Notes: generated by a model not told the origin, from the sequence alone. 26,973 nucleotides of DNA from an uncultured Oscillospiraceae bacterium (GCA_900549155.1 URNF01000017.1:1-26973); one strand, 5' to 3'; counted from the stretch's first letter, positions 7,477-15,147 are shown. Numbers and translations are program-made.

Positions 7477-9528
7477 TTAGATCTTCATTGCCGCTTCATA
7501 GGCATCCCAAACGACGCTGCGCAAATTGCCGACCCGGCGGCAATCGCCGACAAGCCGTGCCTTTCCCGCCTCCGGCAACGGGGCGGAGATGTAGCCCGCA
7601 CAGGAGATCACGCTGTCACAGGGAATTTCCAGTTCTTTTCCGTCCTTTTCGGTGCAGAGAATGCTGCCATCGCGCACCTCTTTCAAGGTCGTTTCCAGAT
7701 AGACGGGCACCTTGTGCAGCGCAAACCACTCACGCAGATAGGAAGAATTCGCAAGGCAGACGCCCTTTTGACTGACCAGATCATCCTTCATTTCCACGAT
7801 CACGGGCTTCTTGCCCTGCAGAGCAAGTTCATAGGCGATCTCCGAGCCGGTCAAGCCGCCGCCGATGACGGCAACGGTTTCCCCGGTCGGCGCGCCGCGG
7901 AGATATTCACACGCCTCGATCATTTTTTCATGACCGGGAACACGGCGCAGGATGCGCGGCGTTGCACCGGTGGCGATAATGACGGGACAGCCGCAAAATG
8001 CCGAAACATCCTTTACTTCCTCGTTCAGATGTACTTCAATTCCCAGTTCCGCCATTTGGCGACGGTACCAGGCAAGCAGATCACGCAGCTTGCCCTTGTA
8101 GGATTCGGCGCTGGCGGCAATGAATGCGCCGCCGAGCTCGCCGGTTTTTTCATGGATAACCGGATGATGCCCGCGCAACTTGAGCACACGGGCGGTCTCC
8201 ATGCCGCCGATACCGCCTCCGATGATATGCACCGTCTTTTCAGAGGTCGTTTGGCGGATGTAATGCTTATTCCACTGCATGGTTTCCGCATTGACGGCAC
8301 AGCGGGCAAGGTGCAGGCTGTCCGAAAGGTCCTGATCGTTCGGAACACCTTTGTAGTGACACATATTGAAGCAGCCGTTGTGGCAGAGAATACAGGGACG
8401 GATGTCCTCTTCCCTGCCCTCCTCCAGCTTGACGATCCACTGCTGGTCGGCAAGGAAGGGACGGGCAAAGCCGGCACCGTCCAGCTTTCCCGCCGCGACG
8501 GACGCCGCCGCCGCGCGGGGATCCAGCCGTCCGGCGCAAATCACGGGAATGTCCACGAATTTTTTGATATGCTCCACATCGGCAAGGTTGCAGTTTTCCG
8601 GCATATAGACCGGCGGATGCGCCCAGTACCAGGCATCATAGGTGCCGTTGTCGCAGTTCAGGCAGTCATAGCCCGCATCCTGCAGGTATTTTGCGGCGCG
8701 TTCGGACTCCGCCATGTCACGGCCGACCTCAACATAGTCCTCTCCGGGCAAAGCACCCTGACGGAAGCCTTTGGTCTTGGAAAGCACACTGTAGCGCAGA
8801 GAAACGGGGAAATCCTTACCGCACGCCTTTTTGATTGCCTGCACGATCTCCACGGCGAAACGATAACGGTTTTCAAACGAACCGCCGTATGCGTCCGTGC
8901 GTTTATTGACATACAGCAGCGTAAACTGATCAAGAAGATACCCTTCGTGCACGGCATGCACCTCAACGCCGTCCACGCCCGCATCCTTCAGGAGCTTCGC
9001 GCTCTGTGCAAAGGCATCGACAAAGCGATGAATTTCCTCCGCCGTCATTTCACGGGAGGGCACCTTGTCCGACCAGCGGTTCGGCGAGGGGCTGGCCGTT
9101 GCGGTGATCATATCGAGATCCATAAACGGCTTGCTGACAACGCGCAGAAATTTGTTGGTGTAGAGGTCTTCCATCATCTTGCTGATGGTAAAGGAACGGC
9201 CAAAGCCCGCCGTCAGCTGCACAAAAAGCTTTGCACCGGTCTTGTGAAATTCCGGCATCCATTTTTTCAAATCAGCAAACATCTTCTTGTTTTTGTGCAG
9301 CCACTGGCCGAACATGGGGTTATAGACCGGCTGGCAACCGGGCATAACCAGACCCGCATCGTTTTTGGCGACTTCCAAAATAAAACGCGCGCCGTCCTTG
9401 TCGAAATGATTCTTTTCCATCCAGCCGAACAGATCCGTTCCGCCCATACTGGTCAAAACAAAACGGTTTTTGATCTCACAGTTCCCGATTTTCCAGGGAG
9501 TAAACAGCGGGGAAAGGCTTTGATCCAT
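7477..9528 (-). CDS. Enoate / 2,4-dienoyl-CoA reductase-type flavoenzyme
   Basis: The protein has 683 residues and three parts. Residues about 5-370 form an Old-Yellow-Enzyme (FMN) barrel with VEVHAVHEGYLLDQF (188-202), the form seen in clostridial enoate reductases and bile-acid BaiCD/BaiH enzymes. A 4Fe-4S site follows: C379, C382 and C386, with C390 or C410 as fourth ligand. The C-terminal half carries two Rossmann folds, GGGIGGMETA (437-446, FAD) and GGGLTGSEIA (556-565, NAD(P)H). Such enzymes reduce activated C=C bonds with NAD(P)H. It is the first gene of the operon with the aconitase X subunits, which suggests a dehydrate-then-reduce or reverse pathway. A strong AAAGGAGG site sets the start. 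The substrate cannot be named; an acid rather than a CoA ester is my guess. Confidence 0.9.
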   Translation of the reverse strand: MDQSLSPLFTPWKIGNCEIKNRFVLTSMGGTDLFGWMEKNHFDKDGARFILEVAKNDAGLVMPGCQPVYNPMFGQWLHKNKKMFADLKKWMPEFHKTGAKLFVQLTAGFGRSFTISKMMEDLYTNKFLRVVSKPFMDLDMITATASPSPNRWSDKVPSREMTAEEIHRFVDAFAQSAKLLKDAGVDGVEVHAVHEGYLLDQFTLLYVNKRTDAYGGSFENRYRFAVEIVQAIKKACGKDFPVSLRYSVLSKTKGFRQGALPGEDYVEVGRDMAESERAAKYLQDAGYDCLNCDNGTYDAWYWAHPPVYMPENCNLADVEHIKKFVDIPVICAGRLDPRAAAASVAAGKLDGAGFARPFLADQQWIVKLEEGREEDIRPCILCHNGCFNMCHYKGVPNDQDLSDSLHLARCAVNAETMQWNKHYIRQTTSEKTVHIIGGGIGGMETARVLKLRGHHPVIHEKTGELGGAFIAASAESYKGKLRDLLAWYRRQMAELGIEVHLNEEVKDVSAFCGCPVIIATGATPRILRRVPGHEKMIEACEYLRGAPTGETVAVIGGGLTGSEIAYELALQGKKPVIVEMKDDLVSQKGVCLANSSYLREWFALHKVPVYLETTLKEVRDGSILCTEKDGKELEIPCDSVISCAGYISAPLPEAGKARLVGDCRRVGNLRSVVWDAYEAAMKI

Positions 9529-9559
9529 TGCGATCGACCTCCTTTATTCTGATAGAAAC

Positions 9560-9588
9560 ATTTTAACATGGGCGACAAAAAAAGACAA
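9560..9588 (-). promoter_or_regulatory. Sigma-A promoter of the flavoenzyme/aconitase X operon
   Basis: Minus strand: -35 TTGTCT (9583-9588), 17 bases, -10 TAAAAT (9560-9565), about 31 bases before the ATG at 9528. The short leader leaves no room for a riboswitch. Confidence 0.6.
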
Positions 9589-9716
9589 GACCCCAAAGGC
9601 AAGTTTCACAAAATCGGTCTGCGCGTTTTCGCCGCATTTGCGAGCCGGTTTTTTGGCATTGTACAGAATGATAGCATTCCCCCTATCCGCAGAGCGTATG
9701 GCGCTTTCGGTTCCTA

Positions 9717-9744
9717 TTGCAAAATACAGTCGGCGTGCTACAAT
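9717..9744 (+). promoter_or_regulatory. Sigma-A promoter facing the decayed membrane gene
   Basis: Plus strand: -35 TTGCAA (9717-9722), 16 bases, -10 TACAAT (9739-9744). The region 9589-9867 has no convincing gene; it holds this promoter, two dyad-symmetric sites and one hairpin. Confidence 0.55.
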
Positions 9745-9773
9745 ATGGTTGTGCAGTCGACTGCAGCCATATT
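9742..9773. promoter_or_regulatory. Candidate repressor site overlapping the -10 and start region
   Basis: A perfect 14-bp palindrome TGCAGTCGACTGCA (9752-9765) is nested in outer arms AATATGG (9742-9748) and CCATATT (9767-9773). The outer arms are offset by one base from the inner centre. The position, from the -10 to about +25, fits a repressor operator. TCGACTG recurs at 9773-9779 (TTCGACTGT). Confidence 0.45.
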
Positions 9774-9795
9774 CGACTGTTCCAAACAAATAGGC

Positions 9796-9819
9796 AAAAG
9801 CTGCCTTGGGGCGGCTTTT
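9796..9819 (+). terminator. Terminator-like hairpin in the leader
   Basis: AAAAGCTGCC-TTGG-GGCGGCTTTT forms a 10-bp stem with one G-U pair and ends in TTTTC. It lies about 45-70 bases after the predicted transcription start at about 9751. It could stop a short transcript or act as an attenuator. Confidence 0.4.
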
Positions 9820-9832
9820 CAACAGCGTTGCA

Positions 9833-9848
9833 GTTAGCATGCACTAAC
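9833..9848. promoter_or_regulatory. Candidate operator, GTTAG...CTAAC dyad
   Basis: GTTAGCATGCACTAAC is nearly palindromic: 5-bp arms around GCATGC. It lies 20 bases before an ATG at 9868. The pattern is reminiscent of metal-dependent (DtxR-type) boxes, but no such regulator is in the window, so this is only a pointer. Confidence 0.3.
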
Positions 9849-9867
9849 CCGCAAAGCGGTGATACCA

Positions 9868-10624
9868 ATGCATCCGAAAGAACTGACGATCTACAAAAGA
9901 GACGCCCTGCTCGGAGCGCTCGGCGCATTTCTGATGCTTGTCAATGCCGTCCGGGCGGTCAGAATGAAAGGAGATACCGACCGTCATGACTGACACGAAA
10001 ACAAACGAAGCGGTTGTCGCAGACAACAAAAAGATCAGCATTTTGCAGCCTTGCTGTGCGGTGCCTACGGACTGTGGAGACCCGTGCTGATCGTCGGACG
10101 CGGCGCCGTCGGGAGCTTTCTCTATTACTTTATGGTGACCGCACTGAATACGGACATCGACGCAAAATACAAAAAGACAAAGCTCGTCCAGCGGCTTTGC
10201 GGGATATTCACCGTTACGGCGGCGCTGGCGATCCACCTTTGGTCAGCCACTCCGGCGTGGTTCACCGCATATCCGGGTTCGCGTGTCGGCGCGGAGACCG
10301 CCGTCGCGGCGGTCACTGCCTATCAGGAGGATATGCTCCTCGCCATTCTTCCTATGTATAATCCCGATGGTATTGGCTTTCGGGATCCATTTTGTGATAC
10401 TGCTGGTCGGCAGGACCCGTTATCCCCGCCGCATGCTCCTTTTTCATCCGGTCACATGGAACCTGCTGTTTGTTGTCATTCCGGATATTGCGCAGGCGCT
10501 GCAGGTCCCCGCTGCCACATGGATGTCCGTTATGAGCCAAAGCAGCACAAACACCGCCATCGTGATCTGGTGCGCCGCGGCAGCAATTTATGAGAAAAAA
10601 AGAAGCGTGACACCGCTGTCATGA
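9868..10624 (+). pseudogene. Decayed polytopic membrane-protein gene
   Basis: No single frame spans this stretch, but hydrophobic protein runs through it in pieces. From ATG 9868 there is a 41-residue piece (RDALLGALGAFLMLV) ending at 9993. Another start at 9986, with AAAGGAG upstream, soon breaks. From about 10033 a frame reads FAALLCGAYGLW, GSFLYYFMVTALN and LCGIFTVTAALAIHLW, and near 10355-10370 the signal jumps to the +1 frame as LAFGIHFVILLVG, WNLLFVVIPDIAQAL and NTAIVIWCAAAAIYEKK, ending at the TGA at 10622. At least two frameshifts are needed to join these. About six to seven membrane helices of an ancestral protein can be traced. I do not recognise the family. The upstream promoter and operator-like sites are still intact, so the decay may be recent, or a sequencing error could account for one of the shifts. 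Confidence 0.6.
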
Positions 10625-10650
10625 CGCAGGCATTTTGAAAGGTGAGGGAT

Positions 10651-11037
10651 ATGGGAAGAAAGCACAAAAAGAAAAAGCGCAGAAAAAACAGCCAATATCT
10701 TCCGCCTGCGGGCGCTTCCCGCTGGTTTTCACCCGAGGCGGATGAGGATTTTCAAAAAAAGCATCCCGTGGGATACGGCTTTTTGGTGGCATTGGCTATT
10801 ACCGTACTTTTGGCGCCTATGGCTGTTTATGGTATATATGTCGAGCTGGTATACGGCGATCAAGCCGGTGCATGGATCATATTGGGCGCGATCGGTTCCT
10901 TTGTGGTCGGTATAGGGCTGTTCAACTTCGTTGCCATCATCATCCGACAATACTTAGGGCACCTTGTCTCCATCGTGTCGTTTCTCCTCGGCGGCATATG
11001 CATTTGGATCAGCCTGATGGGAATGAGCGCTCCGTAA
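10651..11037 (+). CDS. Small membrane protein with three helices
   Basis: The protein has 128 residues. The first 15 are highly basic (GRKHKKKKRRKN), followed by membrane segments at about 42-66, 73-98 and 103-124. The basic N-terminus should face the cytoplasm. The start is set at ATG 10651, with GAAAGG about 8 bases upstream, rather than the in-frame GTG at 10642, which lies within that box. It begins 26 bp after the decayed membrane gene and may have shared its transcript. A strong hairpin at 11076-11116 follows. No family is recognised; the codon pattern and ribosome binding site make it a credible gene. Confidence 0.75.
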   Translation: MGRKHKKKKRRKNSQYLPPAGASRWFSPEADEDFQKKHPVGYGFLVALAITVLLAPMAVYGIYVELVYGDQAGAWIILGAIGSFVVGIGLFNFVAIIIRQYLGHLVSIVSFLLGGICIWISLMGMSAP

Positions 11038-11075
11038 TTTCTCGTTTTTACCACACTTCATTTCTGTTCTTCACC

Positions 11076-11116
11076 GACAAAGCCCTTGAAAGTATGCATC
11101 TTTCAAGGGCTTTGTC
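11076..11116 (+). terminator. Strong hairpin terminator (bidirectional shape)
   Basis: A perfect 17-bp stem (11076-11092 with 11100-11116) has the loop TATGCAT. The plus-strand tail is ATTTAG, so the T-run is short. It separates the small membrane gene from the XRE/ankyrin module. Confidence 0.65.
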
Positions 11117-11135
11117 ATTTAGAATGCAAAACAAG

Positions 11136-11164
11136 TTGACCTATACAGCGACTGCTGATACAAT
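11136..11164 (+). promoter_or_regulatory. Near-consensus promoter of the XRE/ankyrin module
   Basis: -35 TTGACC (11136-11141), exactly 17 bases, -10 TACAAT (11159-11164). It gives a leader of about 120 bases before the ATG at 11293. Confidence 0.75.
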
Positions 11165-11222
11165 GAATATATGCCAAAAGCATATACAAATAGACCCTGT
11201 GATTTTTTGCTCTCTTTTTTGT

Positions 11223-11246
11223 ATGCAAACAGGTAATAGTTTGCAT
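11223..11246. promoter_or_regulatory. Candidate operator in the leader of the XRE/ankyrin gene
   Basis: ATGCAAAC (11223-11230) and GTTTGCAT (11239-11246) are exact inverse copies with 8 bases between them. They lie in the leader 47-70 bases before the ATG. Since the gene product has an XRE-type DNA-binding end, autoregulation is a reasonable guess; an RNA hairpin is the alternative. Confidence 0.4.
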
Positions 11247-11292
11247 GATGAAATTATGCTACACTTTATATCGAGATTACGGAGGTGCTGCT

Positions 11293-12591
11293 ATGTTCTA
11301 CTTTGAAAAAAACAATGTCAACATCGGACGCTACCTGAAAGCACTGATCGAGAACCGCTATAAAAGTGTTCGTCAATTCTGCATTGCCTATTTGAAGCTT
11401 GCCAATCTTGACACCACCGATGATGCCATTGCAAAAATGCAGAATAGAATGTCGCAGATCATAAACGGCAACAAGGCGATCCAAACCTACGACTTGCCGC
11501 TGTTCTGCGAATTATTAGATGCTTCCTGCGAAGAAATTTTAAGTGCAGGCAAGCACTATGTGCCCATCAGCGGTCATGTTACAAACTACGAAATTGCTTT
11601 CTCTAATGACAAAGAAAAGTGGGAGCGGTATATACACAGAAAAGATCAGCCGTTTCTCCATGCGGATGAATACGGCAAGACCGTTATAGACTATGCCCTT
11701 GCATGCAAAAACTATGCGCTCATGAAATATCTGATGGATAAGAAATACATTTGGTTTGTCGACAACAGCAAAGAGAATCCTGCGGACCGTCTTTCGGGGT
11801 TCGGCGCCGGAACAAGCATTAAAGGCAATAACAGCTTTTGCGGCACCGCGGTGCGACTTTCACAATGTGAGGAAAACGGGCTGCGTCAAAAAATGATCGC
11901 ACTGGCTTTGGAGCATGACGATCTCGACACGCTGGAAAATTTGCGAGCGCGGGAAGTTCCCACCTTATATCAACGCTGCAGCAGTTCGGCAATATTGACA
12001 CATTTCAAAGATTACTATAGCGAAGAGATCCTATCGAAAATTGAAAAAGCAAGCGATAAGGTGCTGGGGTACTTCTCGGACGAATTTGCGATTACGGATG
12101 CATTCAAAAACAAGCAAGTCGTTGTATATCCCTATTTATCCACGCTTCTTGAACAAATGATACAATCAAAGAACAGATACACCGAAGTGCTGCTCAGAAG
12201 GGCGATCGCCCACAATAAACGTGCTTTGGACAAGCTGCAAGCTATGGTTGACGAAGCCTTTGACCTGGCAAGTAAACAGTTGAATTTTGACGATTCTTTC
12301 AAAATGCCTGACGATTCTTTCAAAATGCCTGTGGACAGCGTTATAAAATGCGCCCTGGATTCTTTCCGCTTTGAAGATGACGGTGACTTTTTAACATACT
12401 ATTTCTGTCGAGGAAAAGGTGACAATCCAAAATTCTGCACAAATATCATGCGGGTCAGCGTTCAATCAAGCGATTTGCTAATCGGGTCTCTGATTGAGGA
12501 ACTGAATACTTCCTATAACGCCGTGCGCCACATTCAACCCGAAACATCGAATTATGGGAGGAGATGCATCCATGAGCAAGCGTTTTTTTGA
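11293..12591 (+). CDS. XRE-type HTH protein with ankyrin-like C-terminal region
   Basis: The protein has 432 residues from ATG 11293, which has GGAGG 8 bases upstream; longer in-frame starts lack one. Residues about 10-86 form an XRE/Cro-like helix-turn-helix domain (VRQFCIAYLKL, NRMSQIINGNKAIQTYDL, SCEEILSAGK). Residues about 122-155 look like an ankyrin repeat (DEYGKTVIDYALACKNYALM), with a weaker helical repeat at about 200-225. The rest (about 235-432) is polar and unrecognised; it carries a tandem DDSFKMP duplication at 334-347. There is no signal peptide or membrane segment, so it is cytoplasmic. Its last 20 bases overlap the start of a 59-residue acidic-protein gene, so the two are coupled. 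The pair probably forms a regulator and partner module; function unknown. Confidence 0.8.
   Translation: MFYFEKNNVNIGRYLKALIENRYKSVRQFCIAYLKLANLDTTDDAIAKMQNRMSQIINGNKAIQTYDLPLFCELLDASCEEILSAGKHYVPISGHVTNYEIAFSNDKEKWERYIHRKDQPFLHADEYGKTVIDYALACKNYALMKYLMDKKYIWFVDNSKENPADRLSGFGAGTSIKGNNSFCGTAVRLSQCEENGLRQKMIALALEHDDLDTLENLRAREVPTLYQRCSSSAILTHFKDYYSEEILSKIEKASDKVLGYFSDEFAITDAFKNKQVVVYPYLSTLLEQMIQSKNRYTEVLLRRAIAHNKRALDKLQAMVDEAFDLASKQLNFDDSFKMPDDSFKMPVDSVIKCALDSFRFEDDGDFLTYYFCRGKGDNPKFCTNIMRVSVQSSDLLIGSLIEELNTSYNAVRHIQPETSNYGRRCIHEQAFF
12289..12330 (+). repeat. 21-bp perfect tandem duplication
   Basis: GACGATTCTTTCAAAATGCC plus T occurs twice back to back (12289-12309 and 12310-12330), adding an in-frame second DDSFKMP to the XRE/ankyrin-like protein. 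Exact identity points to recent slippage. Confidence 0.9.
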
Positions 12592-12751
12592 CTATGACGA
12601 CGGCGATTTTGCACACACCGTTTCTGACAACATAGCAATCAACTCCGACGGCGATTTGCTGATGCGCATGGGCGACAATCTGGCTATGGACATGGACAGC
12701 GGAGACCTTCACTTTATCTCGTCTTGGTCAGATGACGACGATGACGATTGA
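12572..12751 (+). CDS. Small acidic protein paired with the XRE/ankyrin protein
   Basis: The protein has 59 residues from ATG 12572, with GGGAGGAG about 10 bases upstream. The start lies inside the last codons of the XRE/ankyrin gene (20-bp overlap, different frame). About a third of residues are Asp, and the chain ends in a run of Asp. A loose repeat can be seen: INSDGDLLMRMGDN then MDMDSGDLHFISS, with alternating hydrophobic residues suggesting a small beta sheet. An in-frame upstream ATG at 12554 would begin before the ribosome binding site and is less likely. It could be a DNA-mimic or an acidic partner that controls the HTH protein; this is a guess from charge and gene order. No family name is assigned. 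Confidence 0.75.
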   Translation: MSKRFFDYDDGDFAHTVSDNIAINSDGDLLMRMGDNLAMDMDSGDLHFISSWSDDDDDD

Positions 12752-12801
12752 GTGAACAACCCGTAAGCGGCAAAAGCGCATCCCGCCGCCCAATTTGTAT
12801 T

Positions 12802-12850
12802 GCAAAGACGCAGAGCTGAACCCCAAAACGGGTTTGCTCTGCGTCTTTGC
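12802..12850 (+). terminator. Terminator after the XRE/acidic-protein module
   Basis: A 15-bp perfect stem (GCAAAGACGCAGAGC and its complement) encloses a 19-base loop that can extend the pairing; the tail is GTCCGGCTTTT. It lies 50 bp after the stop at 12751. The gene-free stretch 12752-13081 holds this and two further hairpins (12886-12912 and 13000-13058). Confidence 0.55.
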
Positions 12851-12885
12851 GTCCGGCTTTTGTATGTATTCCGTTTTAAGACCGC

Positions 12886-12912
12886 GCAAGGAGATTAAAA
12901 ACATCTCCTTGC
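12886..12912. other. Isolated hairpin between convergent genes
   Basis: GCAAGGAGAT-TAAAAAC-ATCTCCTTGC, a 10-bp perfect stem, sits midway between the two convergent terminators. It has no T-run and could be a backup terminator or a protein site. Confidence 0.35.
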
Positions 12913-12999
12913 ATTTGGAACAAAACCCTCCGCTGCACGCGGGATCCGGCGATTTCGGTCTCCTCACGACATCTCACCGTTCTCGGAGTGCAAAAAAGA

Positions 13000-13058
13000 A
13001 ACACCCCGCCAAAGGGGTTCCGATCGGCTTAGCCTTCGAAACGCCTTTGCGGGGTGTT
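13000..13058 (-). terminator. Bidirectional terminator of the 659-residue surface-protein gene
   Basis: AACACCCCGC (13000-13009) pairs with GCGGGGTGTT (13049-13058), with a further inner match of CCAAAGG to CCTTTG. The minus-strand tail is TCTTTTTT and the plus-strand tail ATTTTTT, so it can act in both directions. It lies 23 bp after the stop at 13082. Confidence 0.7.
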
Positions 13059-13081
13059 ATTTTTTACAAGCAGTGTCGCTT

Positions 13082-15061
13082 TCAGCCGCGCGTTTTCTTC
13101 TTTCTGCCGAGGATCAGCACACTGACGACCGCGCCGCCGCTGATGAGCAGCACGACGAGCAGCAGGACATAGTTGACCGTGTCGCCCGTGGCGGCGTTCC
13201 CGTTACCCGTGTTGTTACCGCCGTTGTCGGGAGCGGCAGTCAGCTTGGCGATCACGGTCTGCGCCTTTTCGATTTCTTTGGTCGCTGCGGCATCGCTGTA
13301 GTACTTACCGCAGCCGCTGCAATACCAATAGGCGATGTTGCCCTCGGCTTCCGTCATCGCCGCCTTCGCCGCAACCGCCGTCAGGTCGGCGTGCGTGCCC
13401 GGCTGCAGCTCGCCGTAGCTTTCACCGCAGAGCGTGCAGGTCGCCTTGTCCTTGCAGGTGGCGCTGCCGCCCTCATGCAGGCAGGCATAGGTGCACACGG
13501 TGCACACGCCGTTTTCAAAGGTGTGCGCCGCTTCTTCCACCGCAACCGCGCCGCAGCAGGTGTATTTCTTCACATGCGTGGTCGCCGTCTGCGTCCACGC
13601 GGCTTCGCCGGTGTGATTTTCCGCATCAAGGTCACCGTATTCCGCAGCGCAGAGCGCGCAGGTCGCCTTTTCGGTGCAGGTGGCAGTGCCGCCGGAGTGG
13701 CTGCTGCAAATGACCGTGCCGTTTGCTTTGGCAAAGCTGCCTTTGATCGTCACCGTGCCGTTGTTCGTGAGCGTCTTGCCCTCGCCCACGGTGAGAGAGG
13801 TGTTTTCGGGAATGAGCAGCGTCTTGTCCGCAGCGATCGTCACGTCATCGGGCAGAACCGCGTTGCCGACGACCGTGCCCTCGTTGCTGTCAAACACCAC
13901 GCTGTTTGCGGTGTCGTCTTCAAAGTTCCAGGGGGCAACCGTCTCGATATAGGAGCCGGAGACCGCAAAGGTGCCGTCCGAATAAATGCCATAGTAGTTG
14001 CCGGTCGGCAGGGATTTCACCACGCTGTTTTCAATAGTGACCGCATTGTATGCATACAGACCCGGATAGAGACCGGTCGCATCGACATGCGCACCGTCGG
14101 TGATCTTCAGTGTGTCGCCTGCATACACGCCGTTGCCGCCCGTGCTTTCGGCGATGATATTGCCGCCCTCAACAAAAACGTTGACATAGCCGCAAATAGC
14201 AGAGCCTTGCGCGGTCGCTTTGATCGTCGCGTTGTCCCGCACGGTGATGTCGCCCTCGCAAAGAACAGCGCTTCCCTTATAATTGCCGTCGGTGGGCTTG
14301 CCCTCCGCCTCGAGATAGCTGTTGCCCTCGAGCGTCAGCGTCGAGGAGATCGTGATGCCGTCCACCGCACTGTGGCTGATGACGTTCATGTCGTCCTGCA
14401 GGCAATAGAGCTTGGCGTTGTCCTTCAGCGTCAGCGAATGGGTGTCGCCGTATTTCACACCGACCTTCAGTGCCGGATATTTGCCGTTGCCGATATATTT
14501 TACAACCGCATCACCGGACAGCACGCAGATGCCGTTCCACTGCGACGAGTCGCCCGCCGACGCAGGCGTCGTGACGATGACGGCGGTGTCCGTGATCTGC
14601 AGGGCGCTGGACATATAGGCGGACCGCTGTATCACAACCAGGGACTCGGCGCGCAGCGTGCCCTTGCCTTTGATGGTGAGATCGACGGCGCTCAGTCTCT
14701 TGACATAGTTGTCCGTGCCCTCGGGGACATCCAGCACCATTTTCACCGGGCTGTTTTCCACGACGATGCCGCCGTTCAGCTTCGCGTTGTTCAGACGGAT
14801 ATAGTGCGCCTGATCGATGTCCGCGGCGTTGTTGCTGCCCCAGATCGAAATTTTCTTGTCCGTTTCGCCCGTCAGCTCATAGGTCACATCGCGCTTTAAC
14901 AGCTTGATGCCTGCGTCCTCGATCTTATAGTCGTCGTTTGCCGTGTTGGCGCCGCCGACATTGACCGCGACGACCCGCGTCGTGTCCGCAAGTGCTGCCA
15001 TCGGCGCAAGACAAAGCACCAGGCAGAGCACGGCAAAAATCGTGAGCATGCGTTTTTTCAT
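13082..15061 (-). CDS. Surface protein: beta-helix-like region, CxxC modules, ATGD-type anchor
   Basis: The protein has 659 residues. A signal peptide (MKKRMLTIFAVLCLVLCL, cut near AALA at 23-26) is followed at about 45-445 by short beta repeats (LTIKGKGTLRAE, ITVRDNATIKA, LKITDGAHVDATG) that read as a right-handed beta-helix, as in carbohydrate-binding or adhesin-like proteins. Residues about 455-610 carry Cys-rich modules: CTEKATCALC, CTVCTYAC, CKDKATCTLC and YWYCSGCGKYYSD. The C-terminus has NAATGD (622-627), a hydrophobic segment (about 629-650) and GRKKKTRG, the layout of a sortase signal though not LPxTG. It has AGGAGG 7 bases before the ATG and a near-consensus promoter. It is divergent from the TetR operon, whose second surface gene shares the Cys modules. 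It probably sits in the cell wall; ligand unknown. Confidence 0.85.
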   Translation of the reverse strand: MKKRMLTIFAVLCLVLCLAPMAALADTTRVVAVNVGGANTANDDYKIEDAGIKLLKRDVTYELTGETDKKISIWGSNNAADIDQAHYIRLNNAKLNGGIVVENSPVKMVLDVPEGTDNYVKRLSAVDLTIKGKGTLRAESLVVIQRSAYMSSALQITDTAVIVTTPASAGDSSQWNGICVLSGDAVVKYIGNGKYPALKVGVKYGDTHSLTLKDNAKLYCLQDDMNVISHSAVDGITISSTLTLEGNSYLEAEGKPTDGNYKGSAVLCEGDITVRDNATIKATAQGSAICGYVNVFVEGGNIIAESTGGNGVYAGDTLKITDGAHVDATGLYPGLYAYNAVTIENSVVKSLPTGNYYGIYSDGTFAVSGSYIETVAPWNFEDDTANSVVFDSNEGTVVGNAVLPDDVTIAADKTLLIPENTSLTVGEGKTLTNNGTVTIKGSFAKANGTVICSSHSGGTATCTEKATCALCAAEYGDLDAENHTGEAAWTQTATTHVKKYTCCGAVAVEEAAHTFENGVCTVCTYACLHEGGSATCKDKATCTLCGESYGELQPGTHADLTAVAAKAAMTEAEGNIAYWYCSGCGKYYSDAAATKEIEKAQTVIAKLTAAPDNGGNNTGNGNAATGDTVNYVLLLVVLLISGGAVVSVLILGRKKKTRG

Positions 15062-15147
15062 GGAGATCCTCCTGTTCCCTAACCCGCCCCGTTTACCTCT
15101 TTTGCTGTCAGTCGGCGGAAACCGACAACGGCATTTTCTGCCATTAC

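Noticed and set aside
5984..7480. Plus-strand frame of 498 codons opposite the aconitase X genes
   Set aside because: It is a shadow of the conserved large-subunit gene and has no family features.
7459..9552. Plus-strand frame of 697 codons across the flavoenzyme gene
   Set aside because: It lies exactly opposite a well-conserved enzyme; it has no recognisable domain and exists because of G/C-rich third positions.
9568..9837. Plus-strand 89-codon frame after the flavoenzyme promoter
   Set aside because: No ribosome binding site or recognisable protein features, and the regulatory sites and hairpin lie inside it.
13073..14899. Plus-strand frame of 608 codons opposite the 659-residue surface-protein gene
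   Set aside because: The minus-strand frame has a signal peptide, promoter, ribosome binding site, anchor and terminator; the plus-strand frame has none of these.
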